Of a DNA stretch of 64,000 bases, positions 22,756 through 35,171 are shown piece after piece. Numbering within the stretch: position 1 is the stretch's first letter; every line of letters starts with the position of its first letter. The notes beneath the pieces were generated by a model. The model was not told where the DNA came from. It saw only the letters and a program-made list of their open reading frames with translations, and ran no database searches. Source of the DNA: Orbilia blumenaviensis. Its lineage: Eukaryota; Ascomycota; Orbiliomycetes; Orbiliales; Orbiliaceae. The stretch is from positions 62,001-126,000 of the forward strand of contig JAVHNS010000001.1 in NCBI GenBank assembly GCA_036872755.1, in the 5' to 3' direction. The position numbers and the translations under genes are program-made.

Positions 22756-24552
22756 ATGGAGACCGTGGTACTGGAGCATCCGTATTTGGGCAGGGTTACG
22801 GGCGTTCAAAAGTCACCCAGCATCCGGCAATACCTGGGCCTCAAATACGCAGACATTCCCGAGAGGTTCTCTGAACCAGTTCCCCATATCCCGAAGGATG
22901 CAAACGCGACCCGCTACGGCCCACAGGCACCGCAGGGCGCCGACACCTGTGCTGGAGAATTCGGCCTTATTGGCCAAGTTCTCCCAATAGACGAAGTCGT
23001 AAATACAATTTCCGAATCGGAATGTTTAACCCTCAACATTACGGTACCTTCATCAGAAGTCAAATACTCAGACCTCCCCGTACTGGTTTGGGTCCATGGA
23101 GGAAATTTCCAGCTTGGTTCAAGCTCCTGGCCTCAATATGACCTCGCACATATTGTGAACACCGCTGCAAAATCAGGGAAACCGATTGTGGGCGTCAGTG
23201 TGAAGTATGAGATTTTGACAACACTCTGAATAGATCTCTAGTGGAGGGCCTATGCGTGCTAACGTATTTGATACAGCTATCGACTTGGCGTCCTCGGTTT
23301 TCTGACGTCCACTGAGATGGCGGAGAGAGGACACGGGGGTAATTATGGTTTCAAAGATCTTGTTACTGCCTTTGGGTGGATCCAACGGTACATTCACGGC
23401 TTTGGAGGTAATCCCGACAATATCACGGCACTTGGGGAAAGCGCTGGTGCAGCGGCGGTGACGACCCTTCTATGGCAAGAAGAGCCACTTTTCAACAAAC
23501 TGATTGCAATGAGCGGTTCCTGCTGTTTAATACCCCCTGCTCCTCTCGAAGCCCATGATTCAATCTACGAGTATGCTACGCCTTCCTCTGTGATTTTCCG
23601 AGTTGAAAATTGCATAGCTAATCTAGTTATAGAAAGGCGATGGGTCTACTAGGTTTGGCCGAAGAACCCTTTGATAAACAACAAGATATGCTTCGTTCGA
23701 TGGCAGTAGAAGATCTTGTGAAGAAGACTTTCCAAGTTGTCCCGGCACTCCCTGCCATCGATCGAATCTTCTTACCAAAAGCACACGGTATCTTTTGCGT
23801 ATCGGACCCTGAAGATCTTTCAATCCCAGGGAAAACTTGGTGCAAGTCTATGATTTTGGGGGATAGCAAAGACGATGTAAGTTTCAATATTGGGGCCCCT
23901 GCGGCCACGTTCTGACCAGATTTGGAGCAGCGGAACTCACTTTAAATTTGACCAGGGTCTTGTTATGGGTCTCGGAATTCTAGCGGCTGGCCGTGTGAAT
24001 TCAATTCCGGCAACATTCCCTGCGCATTTCGAGAAATCGTTTTTGTCCGATCCGGAAGACCTTGCACTCATAAAGCAACACTACCCGATCGATGTGAATA
24101 CTCCGCCAGACCAGGCCTTCGATACGCTCATCCAAATGTCATCGGACATTGGGTTCCTCGCCCCAACACATTATCTTGCAGCGGGATTCCCAGGTTATTC
24201 ATTCGTCTACCATTTCAATTATCGGAATCCTTGGAGTGGGATGTGGGGCGGGAAAGTTAGTCACATCCTTGATGTTGCTGTGGCATTGGGAAACTACAAT
24301 ACAAATGGACTGGACGAGCACGGGTCCAACACCAGCGGCGAGATGCAGGAGGCGTTCATAAGTTTCGCCAACGGCGAGGAGCCTTGGGCGCCGTTTCAAG
24401 AGATCGCGGCTGGCCCAATGAAGGTTTTTGGAGATGGTAAGGCAAAAATGGTGTCTACTTTAGCGGATGCTCAGCGTTATTCTGATCTGTTTGATTTGCT
24501 TGAAAACGTCGGGTGGTCAAAATGGTGGACGACAATATCGACGTATTTGTGA
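22756..24552 (+). CDS. Type-B carboxylesterase 1
   Basis: Four exons (22756-23204, 23277-23570, 23633-23876, 23956-24552) give 527 aa; introns are 72, 62 and 79 nt. The carboxylesterase/lipase fold is clear: LGLKYADIPERF near the N terminus, the oxyanion region VWVHGGN with His at about 114, NYRLGVLGF, and the nucleophile elbow GESAGA with Ser at 205. The candidate catalytic His lies in KVSHILDVAVALGNY near the C terminus. No signal peptide is seen, so it is probably intracellular. It is a paralogue of the 38.5-kb gene: both place the elbow Ser at residue 205, and two introns fall at equivalent positions. The substrate (ester, lactone or xenobiotic) cannot be read from the sequence. Confidence 0.93.
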
Positions 24553-26664
24553 CCAGTTACGCGGGTAACACGGTTCAGGCCCTAAGCTTACAAATATTCC
24601 ATTTGTGTCTGGCCAAGATATGTTTGTATGTATAATATATGCGCTTTGCTATATATACTCACTACTGTTTTATCTCACACGTCTTGAGAATCTTGCATTG
24701 CAATATTGATGTTGTTTTCTATCTCGTAACTAACTAGGTATACGCCCAGCGCTATAGATATAGCTAGCTAGGGTGGAGCTAAAGTGATAAATTGTGATAG
24801 CGACTGGCCGTCTTGATATTGGGTCCACATCAATGCCGAGTAACCGTTTGTTCCAGTGGGCTTCCTTTTTTCAATCATGGCAGCGGGGCAGCCACGCGGT
24901 TGACATGGCTGACAACAGCCGTTTTTGAAAGAATCAGGAAGCATACGGGGGCCACCGCGATGGGTTCCTCTACCGTATAGGTCGTTGTGGTGTCATTCGG
25001 TGACGATTGTGCGCGGCAGTCGGATTGGGCAAGCCCCGAAATGAAATTAACTGCCGGTCCTAATGGTATAGCGTATTTTATATTGTGCATACGAGTATGT
25101 AGTATGTATCAGACCCTGCGCAGGTGCGGTATTTCGGCCATGAGCGGTTCCCTGTCAGAGACTTCACAGGGATGGTGCCTATTGCAGCATCAGGGCTTAC
25201 TCCGTACTCAAACTTTATTGCTAAGCTATAGAGTCTACAGACATTGGCATTGCGTCGAAAGACGGCATAGAATCGATAGCTCGTTCGAGACGAGCTACAT
25301 GCACATGTGGTATTCAGCAGAACTACTATGTTTTCGGTGTACCTTATGTACCCACTGTTTGGGTAGATTCGGGGAAGGCCGCATTTGAGCCGGCGAACGT
25401 TAATGGGTGCATATGTGCTGATGGACCAAAAAACTTTGTATTGTTCAAGTTCTGAGTGCGGCTAGCTGCAAGCCAAAGCACAAGTGGCCTTGGTTTTAAT
25501 CTTGGCCAAACTGGCACAACCGAAGATGCGAACTGTCAATGACACTGCCTCACAATCAATCAGCCATGATTAAGATTTCAGGCGAAAAGATCAAGTTCCG
25601 GCACATCCCGCCTTGAGAGACGGAATGCTAGTTGCAACAAAACCAAAAAGAAAGAAAGAGGGAAAGGAAGAAAGAAAAGAAGATTGCGCCTCGTGTGTTA
25701 AGTGTATGGGGCCGAAGGTCTTGAAGCTTGCGGCACTTGATATGATCAGTATCGATAAGAGCCTTGTGGTCCCCGTGATCTTCACTGTCAACGTTCGTCG
25801 GAAAAAGATCTTCGATCACGTTTAACTAAATCTCGGATCCATTTCTCGGTATCGAACAGCGGAAGAATTTTCTGGTTGTTCTCTGCCCCTTTTTTTGCCT
25901 CGGGGTTGAAATCTAGAGTGGAGCCTCTGCAACCTAAATTACCACGTTTTCAAGGCTGTCGCTGTAAGCATGCTGGGAAGGGACTTTAACCCCACGGAAA
26001 ATGCTGCGACAAGCTCGAAGCTGTGGTTGAAAAGCTGGCCAGCAGGCACCGGGTAACCGGCTCTGGCTGGGTTCAAGGTAGGGTTCTGGCGAAATGAGGT
26101 TTAGTTTGTGCAACTTGGCGCATCAGATTAAGGGGAACCGAACCCAGACATCCACCAGGGGCAGCCCACTGCTTAAAACGCCACTGTTAAGCAGGAGCGA
26201 AGACTGGCCAACTGGAAGTTAGCGCACGGAGACCATCCTGAGCATTCACGCAGGCTCAAGGTGGGATGGTGAGATGAGGCTTTGGAATCATGAACAACGG
26301 TTCCTTGTCTTTGGCGCTGGCTAGAGACTGGCTGCATATGTTAGCCGAAGCCTGTCCTGAAGGGATACAAATGAGAGCTCATCCACCGCTACGTTCGGGT
26401 TTGCCTCTCTCTTCCTCTGCTTCCATTTTCGTTCTCGCGGATGTGTGATCTGACCTGCAGTCATTCTTTATCAGTCTATCGTCTCGAAGGTTTACCTATC
26501 TAGCTTGAGAAGCCATTTGTATTCCTTTTGGCCGCTTCACTAGGTGCATACCTCAGTTCACTCGTTTAGTACTATTATAAATTCATCTAATCCCTTCTCT
26601 CGATTTTTTTTTTTTTGGCGCCCTCGTCGACTTGCAATTGCTTAAATAAGGTCAATCTTTAAAG
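24553..26664. other. Intergenic, 2.1 kb
   Basis: No supported gene. An A/G-rich tract is at about 25645-25685. The last 100 bases hold the promoter of the next secreted gene. An open frame at 24987-25388 begins at GTG and lacks motifs. Confidence 0.55.
26576..26582 (+). promoter_or_regulatory. TATA box of the adhesin-like gene
   Basis: TATAAAT lies 89 bases before the start codon at 26665. Confidence 0.55.
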
Positions 26665-27888
26665 ATGTTGGTTTCATTGGTATCTTTGCTCGCTCTCGGA
26701 GCCTCCTCTTTGGCCCATCCCCTTCTAGATCTGGAAAAACGAACTGGTAGTGGCGGCTGCAATGCCGATAATGTCCTCCGTCTTTTGAGGGCGACTCAGC
26801 GTCTAGATGACTCGATTGCGTTCTGCAGTCAGTATTTGGATCTCCCTGCTGTCACCCAGACCCTGCCTCCTGCGCCAACCGCCACAGCCGTTGTCACACT
26901 TACCGAATTTCGGTTTACCACTGTCACCGAGACTTTCGTGATTACGGAAACCGATGTTGAGTTTGAGAAGCTGAAGAAGCGATGCACTAGCACTACAACC
27001 ACTACCACGAGCAAATCGATCTCAACACCAGGATATATTCTTTCAACCTCGATCGACCCATCCCGTCTCTCTAGCGCCTGCGGTTGCCTGACAATCCCTC
27101 TCGCCACCGTCACTGTCCCAGCCACTGATATCCCCGGAACATTGACTACCAGCTTCAGCGAGACTCAAACCGAGACGGTGACTGATTGGATTATCTCAAC
27201 AGAAACTGCGACAATCACTGCTCCTAGCTTCATTCTTGCCAGCCCAACTCCGGTCTGCTGCAGAAGCGGCATCGACGAACCCGCTCCATTCGACGTTGAT
27301 GATGCTTACTATCGTGTTGAGATTCCATTCGAGGCTGAGGTCTACGGCCTCAAGTCCAACCTTGTCTTCGCTAGCATCAACGGTTTGATCTGGCTTGATG
27401 AGAACTCCCAAGGAAACTACTGGTACTACCATACCGATGGTGATACCAATGGTGCTCCCCTCCCGCTCGGCCCCGATGACCTTCCCGATGTTGCCATCCT
27501 TCCATTCTGGTCCGACCTTTTCGTAAACGGTGGTAAGGTCCAGGGTATCTTCTATGAGATTTCCGGAAATACCATTACCTTCGAGTACGTCGTCAGCGCA
27601 TATGACAGCACAGTCAACGACTACCACTTCACCGTTGCCATTTCCAATGACAACAAGGTTACCATCAAGTATTATGCTGTTCTCGATAGCGAGGACGGTA
27701 CCGTCGCTATCCAGAAGAAGTCAAGTAAGTTCTAGAATTCCTATAAACAGTCCCTTAACAGAACAGACTTGCTGACACATTTCCCAGGCGATGCTGCTAT
27801 TGTCTTCTCGCGTGGAGAGGCAGCTAAGGTTTATGCCGGATTAACCCTCGAGTTCGACACTACTGCTGGAACTGTTAACAGCATCTAA
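26665..27888 (+). CDS. Secreted adhesin-like protein with NIDO-like domain
   Basis: Two exons, 26665-27724 and 27788-27888, give 386 aa. Residues 1-17 form a signal peptide, and LEKR near residue 26 is a Kex2-type site; a second dibasic site, KKRC, is near 109. The N-terminal half is Thr/Ser-rich with conserved Cys. The C-terminal 170 residues read like a beta-sandwich of the NIDO type: SINGLIWLDE, VAILPFWSDL, VQGIFYEISGNT, ITFEYVV, and FTVAISNDNKV. The 63-nt intron is required to replace the stop after KKSS with a conserved tail. This composition resembles fungal surface or adhesin-type proteins, though no GPI signal is visible. The domain assignment is by pattern only. Confidence 0.8.
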
Positions 27889-28865
27889 GCCTTCCTGCGA
27901 CGCGCCATAAAAGTTTTCAAGTCTTAGCTATGGGAGAGCGGATAATATTGGTGGTGGGGCTTTGTCAATCCGTTCACAGTTTTGGCATGTACACTACGAG
28001 TAAAATAGAATAATTGTAATATATATACCACCACTACCAACCACCACCGGTGCACCAACCACCGCCGCAGAACAAGTATAAATGCATCCCTTTTTTCCAT
28101 ATCTACTGGCACATGTAGACTCATTCGTAGTGTGGCAAAATCGGGATCGATACCTGAGTCATATCAACATAACAGACATATACTAGCTATCAAAGAGCCG
28201 TTAATGACCTGCTTAAAGATACCGCACAGCTGCGCACGTGTGGCGGGTCGATGCTCAAGCTAGACGGCCAAGCAGTCTACACCCTAAAAGTGTGTTGTTA
28301 TCGTTGAGCAGATCTAAGTTGGTTGTCCCAATTGTCCCAAATTAGCAGAAGATGGCCGCAGCATTGTGAATCTTGCTTGGTTGTACGGAACCCCGACGTC
28401 ATTGCGCAGCATGGTACAGTGCAGGCTTCTAATTGAATTTCATGGTGCGTGTACATGATAGCCAGGGCTTTTCATGGTCGGGAACCGTGTCTGGTTGTAT
28501 CAACTTTGCAAAAGTTGCAAACCACAGGTCCGTCGCTACCAGTATTCCAATTCCCCGCGTTAGAACCCACGACCTTCACCAGGTTCTAATTAATTTGTTG
28601 CCAACGCCTCAAGTAACGTTAAACGTTAATGCGTTCGTGTTCCCTTCATTAAGTTAACCAAGGCCTTCGCACCTGTATAGTAAGTAGCATACGAAAACAC
28701 AAACATCGATACAATCATATACACACATTTTACTGAAGAGCCACTATGACGCGCCGACTAGAAAATTTAAAAATACATGGCTGACTAAGTGAGCATTGAT
28801 CTACAGCTGTGATATTGTCATATCAGAAGCATAGTTACCGCAGTACCTCCATTTAGTAGATCAAA
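27889..28865. other. Intergenic
   Basis: No supported gene. An ACC-rich low-complexity segment is at about 28027-28069. Confidence 0.6.
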
Positions 28866-29297
28866 ATGTGGACGTCAAAGGCAGCCATTAGAAGCCCTTT
28901 CCGTGCAAACGCTGCTCCCAACACTGATCATACGACGAATTCGGGCACAAAACCTTCCTCTGGCACCGAAGTCATCACTGATACCTCATTTGCTCCTACA
29001 CTGGAATCTGCCCCGTTATTGCGCTGTGTACAATCATTTTTCGTTCTATCACTCCTCATCACATTCGCGAGCCTTGGAGCTTGGTACGTCGGCTTCGATA
29101 TTATCCAAACAACTTCACAGCAATGGGTGGTTATCGGAGCTGCCACTATTAGCCTCTTCTATAGCGGCGTGATTTGGATAGACTGGTGGATAATCGTGGT
29201 GGAATATTGGTGGCTAAGCATCCCCGCCCTAGCTGGGATAGGAATAGTTATGCTCAGGATGGATGAGGCAACAAGAGCCATTGATGAGGTGGATTAA
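28866..29297 (+). CDS. Small membrane protein, three predicted segments
   Basis: Single exon, 143 aa, ATG start. The N-terminal 50 residues are polar and Ser/Thr-rich. Three hydrophobic segments follow: VQSFFVLSLLITFASLGAWYV, VVIGAATISLFYSGVIWI, and WWLSIPALAGIGIVML. The tail is short and acidic. I do not recognise the family. The hydrophobic pattern and ATG start support it as a real gene, but no homologue-based evidence is available here. Confidence 0.55.
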   Translation: MWTSKAAIRSPFRANAAPNTDHTTNSGTKPSSGTEVITDTSFAPTLESAPLLRCVQSFFVLSLLITFASLGAWYVGFDIIQTTSQQWVVIGAATISLFYSGVIWIDWWIIVVEYWWLSIPALAGIGIVMLRMDEATRAIDEVD

Positions 29298-30954
29298 CTT
29301 TAATGTCTGAACTGTCCTTCTACTGGTGGCGTAGCTAGCTACTCTCAAAGGGTACCACTCCTCTTCAGCTTAGGACTTATAGATGAACCTGCATAGATTT
29401 TATTTCGTCTACATACCCTGGTTTCCCTCTCGAACCCGAATATTGATTATCAAAACATTGGCCTCTCTGCTGTCATGAAATTAATGAATATCATGGCCTG
29501 TAATGACTATTTCTCTAAATGATGAGAGCTCAGAAATCATTGCTTTGGATATACGTCAGACCCCCCCGAGTTGCGTGCGGAGAAGCTTAGTTTTAGCAAA
29601 TACTTATGTCACCAACGCTAACTGCTATAGACGTCACCGTATAGAAATTTTATTCTGAACATCGGGATAGACAAAGTTAACGATTGTGTTTCACGAGAAG
29701 CATTTTAAGTTGTAGGCAGACATTCGCTACTTCACCCAAAGTTTAACTACCATAAAACAATACAATGAGGACTCTATTCGTGAGAAGTTGGCTCTACTGA
29801 TATGCCAAAGTAACAAAATCTTGCTAGGCCTGGCGAGAACTTGTACACCTATAACAAGATAGATATCTTTACGTATGTGTTCCACGCATGTTTCCCATGC
29901 CGATAGATGTATATGGCATGGTCGGTCGAATTCGAATTTTTCAGACAGGGTTAATTGTTGCATTTTCACCTTAACATTAACTTGAGTTGTGTCATGATAT
30001 GCGCATTTCAGTTTCAGGAGGCCACCAACAAACAATTGTAGCGTTTGGTTATTTCTTATTTCGTTATTTCTAGTCAGATATATATTCCGCAGTAGTGCCT
30101 AAAGATTTGCACCAATTGTGTACCAGATCTCAGTTGCAATTTGTTTGTCTTTATGCTACGAGAAGGCAATAAATCAGTTGAACCGCTAACGACAACCAAA
30201 TTTATCAACCGCAAAAACCTAATTAATACCTCTGTCCATGATTAGGCATTACACCTTAGCCGAAAAGCTTACAACCCCCTCCAAAATTTAGCAAGCTTGA
30301 GCCGGCTGATTTACGATATGAGCGTACGCGTGCATATACATAGAATGGAGGCTTGAAAAGATAAGTTGCTATGATTTCTGGTACACAAAACCATGTCGAC
30401 CATTGCTCAGCAATTAACATACACTTCTGCTCTTTGTTTCGCACCTATATTTACATCTCATATAATCAGAGGTCGGGATTGATTCCCCAAACAGTTTTTG
30501 GATCTGCTCATACATACTAGTAGTCGACGTCGGATGGTTTGCAATACGGTGTCATGATTGATATAGTGTTGCTAAATATTCCCACATCATACGGTACTCT
30601 GGATGTTTGCCAGAGTGTGCATTGCTAGTTCCTTCGTGCAAGCTAATCGATAAAAATAAAGCCTTCCTAGATTGATTGAGTCCCAACAGGTTTTCACTTT
30701 ATGCATACGGCAAAGAACTAATCTCTGAAAACTAGAGTCCACCAACATGTACCCAGGGATATATATTTGTGACGCAGAAGTTATCCAACTAACAATTGCG
30801 TCTCCGAAACGATAACTAGAGCGAGTATATGAACTCCATAATCTTAGGATCTGTTGAAATGCCAGTTTAGAATTCATCGGGGCTGTTGTATTCTGCGAAA
30901 TATTCGTGTTTGTCTATATCAGAGACCACCCTCCCATCCCTCTTAGTTTCCGAC
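29298..30954. other. Intergenic, 1.7 kb
   Basis: Only short ORFs on both strands (for example 29727-30035 - and 30587-30877 -), none with motifs. Confidence 0.6.
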
Positions 30955-32757
30955 ATGACAAGATCTATTCCGTCCCACGCCGTTGCCAACATGTGGTTTG
31001 AATCACAATCCAAAGAACAAAGAAACTCATTCGAGGTGCCGTCATGGAGTACCCTCATGCCAACCGACTTCATGACCTTTTTTTTCCTTCCCATCTGTGT
31101 ATTCATCCTTCTATTTGTTCACTACTTCCATCAAGAAGGGCCATCGAAGTCTACCTTCACGCCGATGATACGAACACAGAGAAACTCCGCACCATACCAA
31201 GAAAGGCATTCACCGTCACTAGAAATAATATCACCCCCACCCCTAGTACAGTTGGCACCAGCAATCCAAGCAGCTACGTATGAGGTCCCACTAACCTCAC
31301 CATCACCACTGTCGTCACAGAAAGTAGTAATATCGGTAGAGGGTCAGGTTTCCGCTCCCAATAAGTTTAAGAAGCCTATCAAATACCGGTATACGGTAGA
31401 AAACCCGCATCATATGTGTGGACATTCATGTCTCCCGCCCACAGTGACGGGCCCTCCGCCATCAAAATGCACACACCCAAATCATATCCGACATGCCCCT
31501 CGTGGGGAGGAGTTTGAACTCGTCTCTATTGAGGATGGCCTGGGCCGTTTTGACACCATTCCAATGATGAGTGTGTTAGAACAATGGGAACAGGATCGTC
31601 TCCTGAGCCCAGCTTCAATAGTCAGTTGCCAGACGAATACTTATCTTAATACGCTGTCGGTGCAGTCTTCCTGCTACTCATATGAACAGGTCCTGTATTG
31701 CAACGTAATCGCCTGTATGCTCGAAATCTTTGAGTCTCATGCTCCTAAAATGCTGCGCAACAAAAAGAAAATTGGTGGGTCGTATTATTACCATCTCTGC
31801 GAGATGCTACGAGAGCCAGATAACGAGGCGGCGGCAGCAACATTCATGATGACGGTCTCGCTAGGGAAGCGGGCCGAAATGCTTGCTACTAAGAATCCCT
31901 GGGGTCCTGAGTGTATGAAGCCGTCTCTTCTGAGCCTGTGGAATCTCTTTCACGATCTTATAGCGATTAGCGACGAACAACTGGAAGAAACAATCGAAAC
32001 TTGGGCCCGAACGGCAAAGGAGTGGTCGTTGGCTATGATCTACCTCAAGATGGCCCACAAACGTCTGTGGCAAGAGAGTCCGTTATACCTCACAGGGGCA
32101 GACATACACGACTCCAAGAGCGACAGTGAGAAAGCTCAGACCTATGTCCAACAATGCCTCCGAGCAGGTGATGATAAGGAGGCACTCGCATGCCAGGATC
32201 TGGCATGTCTCCGGCAAGAGGTCCTCCATGTCCACAAGCGGATGGAGAGTAAACTCAACGACTCTAGAGCGCTGAGGAAGATGACACCGTATGATATTGA
32301 CCTTTTGAAGTTTTATACTGCAACTCTTGGACAGCTGTGCACAACAGGAAATATGGTCAATGCGCTCGTAGCATGGAGGAATGAAAGGGGCAAGGGGATG
32401 AAAAAAATCCGCGCTCTAGCGATTGAACGAAAATGTCGAGATTTAACGATGCAAGAATTGGCCGGTGGTACGGATAGTGGGAGTGATCAGGAGCAGTCGG
32501 ATTCCGAGTTATCAAGTGTATCCAGCGTTGCTGAACCTAATAGCTCGAGTGTTTCTATTGCGACTTTGGTATCGAGCGTAGAGATTCCTATCATTGGTGT
32601 TGACCAACCAGCATCATCATTGGAAGATCAGGGTATGCATATGGGCGGCATCGAGGTTCCGAAGGCTAAGCATACTCTTATAGCCGTGGATCCAAAATTT
32701 GTGCCAGAAGATGTTTTAGAAAGTACGAAGATCTGGGAGGGTGGGATGCTACTTTGA
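30955..32757 (+). CDS. Membrane-anchored orphan with Cys/His cluster
   Basis: Single exon, 600 aa. The frame is open from 30886, but only with TTG, so the ATG at 30955 is used. One membrane segment lies at about residues 40-58 (FMTFFFLPICVFILLFVHYF). A Cys/His-rich stretch follows at about 152-180 (HHMCGHSC and KCTHPNHIRH) that could bind metal, but it matches no zinc-finger class I know. The central part is alpha-helical and includes CMLEIFESHAPKML and TWARTAKEWSLAMIYLKMAH. The C terminus is Ser/acidic-rich. I do not recognise the family. The length, lack of stops and uniform composition support a real gene. Confidence 0.75.
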   Translation: MTRSIPSHAVANMWFESQSKEQRNSFEVPSWSTLMPTDFMTFFFLPICVFILLFVHYFHQEGPSKSTFTPMIRTQRNSAPYQERHSPSLEIISPPPLVQLAPAIQAATYEVPLTSPSPLSSQKVVISVEGQVSAPNKFKKPIKYRYTVENPHHMCGHSCLPPTVTGPPPSKCTHPNHIRHAPRGEEFELVSIEDGLGRFDTIPMMSVLEQWEQDRLLSPASIVSCQTNTYLNTLSVQSSCYSYEQVLYCNVIACMLEIFESHAPKMLRNKKKIGGSYYYHLCEMLREPDNEAAAATFMMTVSLGKRAEMLATKNPWGPECMKPSLLSLWNLFHDLIAISDEQLEETIETWARTAKEWSLAMIYLKMAHKRLWQESPLYLTGADIHDSKSDSEKAQTYVQQCLRAGDDKEALACQDLACLRQEVLHVHKRMESKLNDSRALRKMTPYDIDLLKFYTATLGQLCTTGNMVNALVAWRNERGKGMKKIRALAIERKCRDLTMQELAGGTDSGSDQEQSDSELSSVSSVAEPNSSSVSIATLVSSVEIPIIGVDQPASSLEDQGMHMGGIEVPKAKHTLIAVDPKFVPEDVLESTKIWEGGMLL

Positions 32758-32992
32758 GGGGCTAGGCATACAGAATGCGCCAGCACCAGATGCCAAAGAA
32801 GTTTTTAGAGTGGCGATATATGCAGTTCTTTCTTGAGCCGGAATTAGATATTGTTCATGCATGTAAACTGTCTTTGATAAAACATTGATTTCTCCCCAAA
32901 ATTGTGACTCCTAAACTCCTAATATTAAACACCTGTACACGAGCGTACGGCAAAGTAATGACTCTAGGCTATATGGTCACTTTATTCATATA

Positions 32993-35171
32993 TTACCGAT
33001 AGGATCTATCAGTACTCAATCGCCCCACATTAACGACATCGGTATCCACGGTCCCCAAGGCGATGTATCCAACCTCTTCGAACCTCTTCACGTCCCCGAG
33101 CCTAACAAGACGTTTCTTAAGAGCGACAGCTTTATCATCACCGTCCAGAGTCGTGCCCTCCTTGTAAGTGTCAAACCATGGGCTTTCGTTTGCAAGGGCC
33201 GAAAGGCTCGTCAGGATATCTGGGGCGAGGGTATAGAAACTAATTCCAGCAGCTGCTATTCCCATGGATAAAAGCAACAGGCTGGCAAGAAGGGTTATAC
33301 CAGCCCAAGGCTTTTGTACAACATAAATGTGCTTCAGCTCGGTTTTTGTAGCTTTTGAAGTTTTATAGTTGACCGGCTGTCTCGCGTACTGCTTCGTCGT
33401 GTTGAAGCCAATTGGAATGGAGCCCAAGTACAACCCACCACCGAATGTCGACGAAAGGAAAGTATTAATCAGCTGCGTCATGCGTACTCCGAAAACTGCA
33501 GTACCCGCATTTGCTATATCGAGCCATTCTATTTGCATTGACAAAGGGTTGTCCGGATATAGAATATATAGCTGACTTGGGTTGCTGTACCCAACATGTC
33601 CTGGCGGCGTAACTTTGGCAAACCACAAGAAGAAATTATACAAAATGAAGGGAGGTGCATCAACAAGTACTGGCGGTCGCCTGGGGCCTGTTTCAAGACG
33701 TCTGATTTTCGATGCTCTGCAGTTTGAGCTTAAGCAATCAACCTGGGCTTCTACGAATGTTTGTGCCAGAACGCAACGCCCAGCTGAGGTCCCACCGTCC
33801 CCACGTGACTGAATGATCAGGTCCAGAGGAGTAGTCCGATCGTAAGTGATATTCAAAAGGGTTTGAGTTTGATTGAATCCAGTGATAATATATTCCGCGT
33901 TTGCCGCTTCGTCTCCTTCGATCGGGTGGGCAGGGAAAACCCAATCTGTAGAACGGGGGTGAGAGGTGTTGAAACAGCGGGTAGAACGGCCTTCATTACA
34001 AACGTCAGGCTCGAAGATTTCCAAAGAAGAGCATTCGATTGTTGCGTAGCCGGACTGGATGATGGTTGTGAAGTTTGTTGTACGATTGCTAATCGGTGTC
34101 CCTAGCAGAGAGGAGTATGTGACATTTCCTAGTGGAACATCGTACCATCCTCTGTCGCCTCGTATCGCTGTCGCATTCCCTTCAAAGCTTTCCAATAAGG
34201 GAATTTTAACATTCCTCCAAGAGTCTACAGGGCTGCTTTTAACTTCTGCGGAGCTGAGAAGACTGGAGACATAAATACTGTTCGTTTCTGTTAGACTAAG
34301 ACCAACATCCGCACCTATTTGTAAGAAACTCGACTGGTTGAAGGGATCAAGATAGTTCGCAGTGATATCAGTGCGAACTTCCACGAATTCCGTCTTTAGG
34401 ATTCTGAGAGATGCCTGCCCGCCGAGTGGGGAGATAGCCCAGAGACATAAAAGAACAGCGCTGAGGAAATTATAAGAATTGAGGAGGTAAGGTGTAGTGA
34501 TCGTGCTGGCGATGGTGATACTACGAGTAAGTTGTTCCAGCATTTCCAAAGATGTCCCGCGTTCGGCTAAGCGAAGTGCTATTGACCGCAGAAAATGACC
34601 AGTGATAGCAGCGAAAATTATCGGAAATATTGTGGGACCCTTTGAGAAGGCAGGTTAGTAAAATTCGCGAGTGTTAATACAGAAATTTAATTCAGTCAAA
34701 GGCTGAGAATACGCGCATGCATACATATTGGATAAGATTGAGGATTCTTTTCCCGTAGTCACCAGTTTCGTCCACCTCTTCTCCATCCAAATTGTATGAC
34801 AAAATCGGCAACACGAGAAAGATGACGGCAATCAGTGAGATTACGAAATGGAAAACAATTTCTCCTCGCCTCTTCTGCTTACTCCCGCGCAGGATCGAGT
34901 GCTTCAGACGATGCTCATCTGATTTGAATATCGAAGTTTTCGTCCGGGAGCTGCGGCCATCTCCATCAGGACTTTGGCCGCCGTTATTCCGCTGGTTCCC
35001 AATGTCCACATGCTGATACGATGTTGGCTGCGAGAGGAAAGGGAGATTGATGGAAGAGAATGACTTGTCGTCGTGAGCTATTCTCGGTCGGAAGAAGCCA
35101 AAATGTGATCGAGGAGGGGCCTGGGTCCGCTGGATAGGATCGAAGTCGCTGGAAGACGATGGCGTCGACAT
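32993..35171 (-). CDS. Orphan fungal membrane protein with large extracellular loop
   Basis: Two exons (minus strand): 35171-34725 and 34639-32993, with an 85-nt intron (GTATGC donor), giving 697 aa. The join reads LIQY then GPTIFPIIFAAITGHFLR, which keeps one frame and restores a membrane segment. Layout: a disordered Ser/Pro-rich N terminus of about 115 residues, three membrane segments (VIFLVLPIL, PTIFPIIFAAITG, YNFLSAVLLCLWAIS), a large extracellular part with many N-glycosylation sites and several Cys, then a membrane segment near the C terminus (AGITLLASLLLLSMGIAAAG). This is a recurring architecture in filamentous fungi with no assigned function that I know. No enzyme motif is seen. 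Confidence 0.82.

Noticed and set aside
28521..28600. tRNA-like T-loop words (for example around 28550)
   Set aside because: No matching acceptor stem or anticodon arm could be built.
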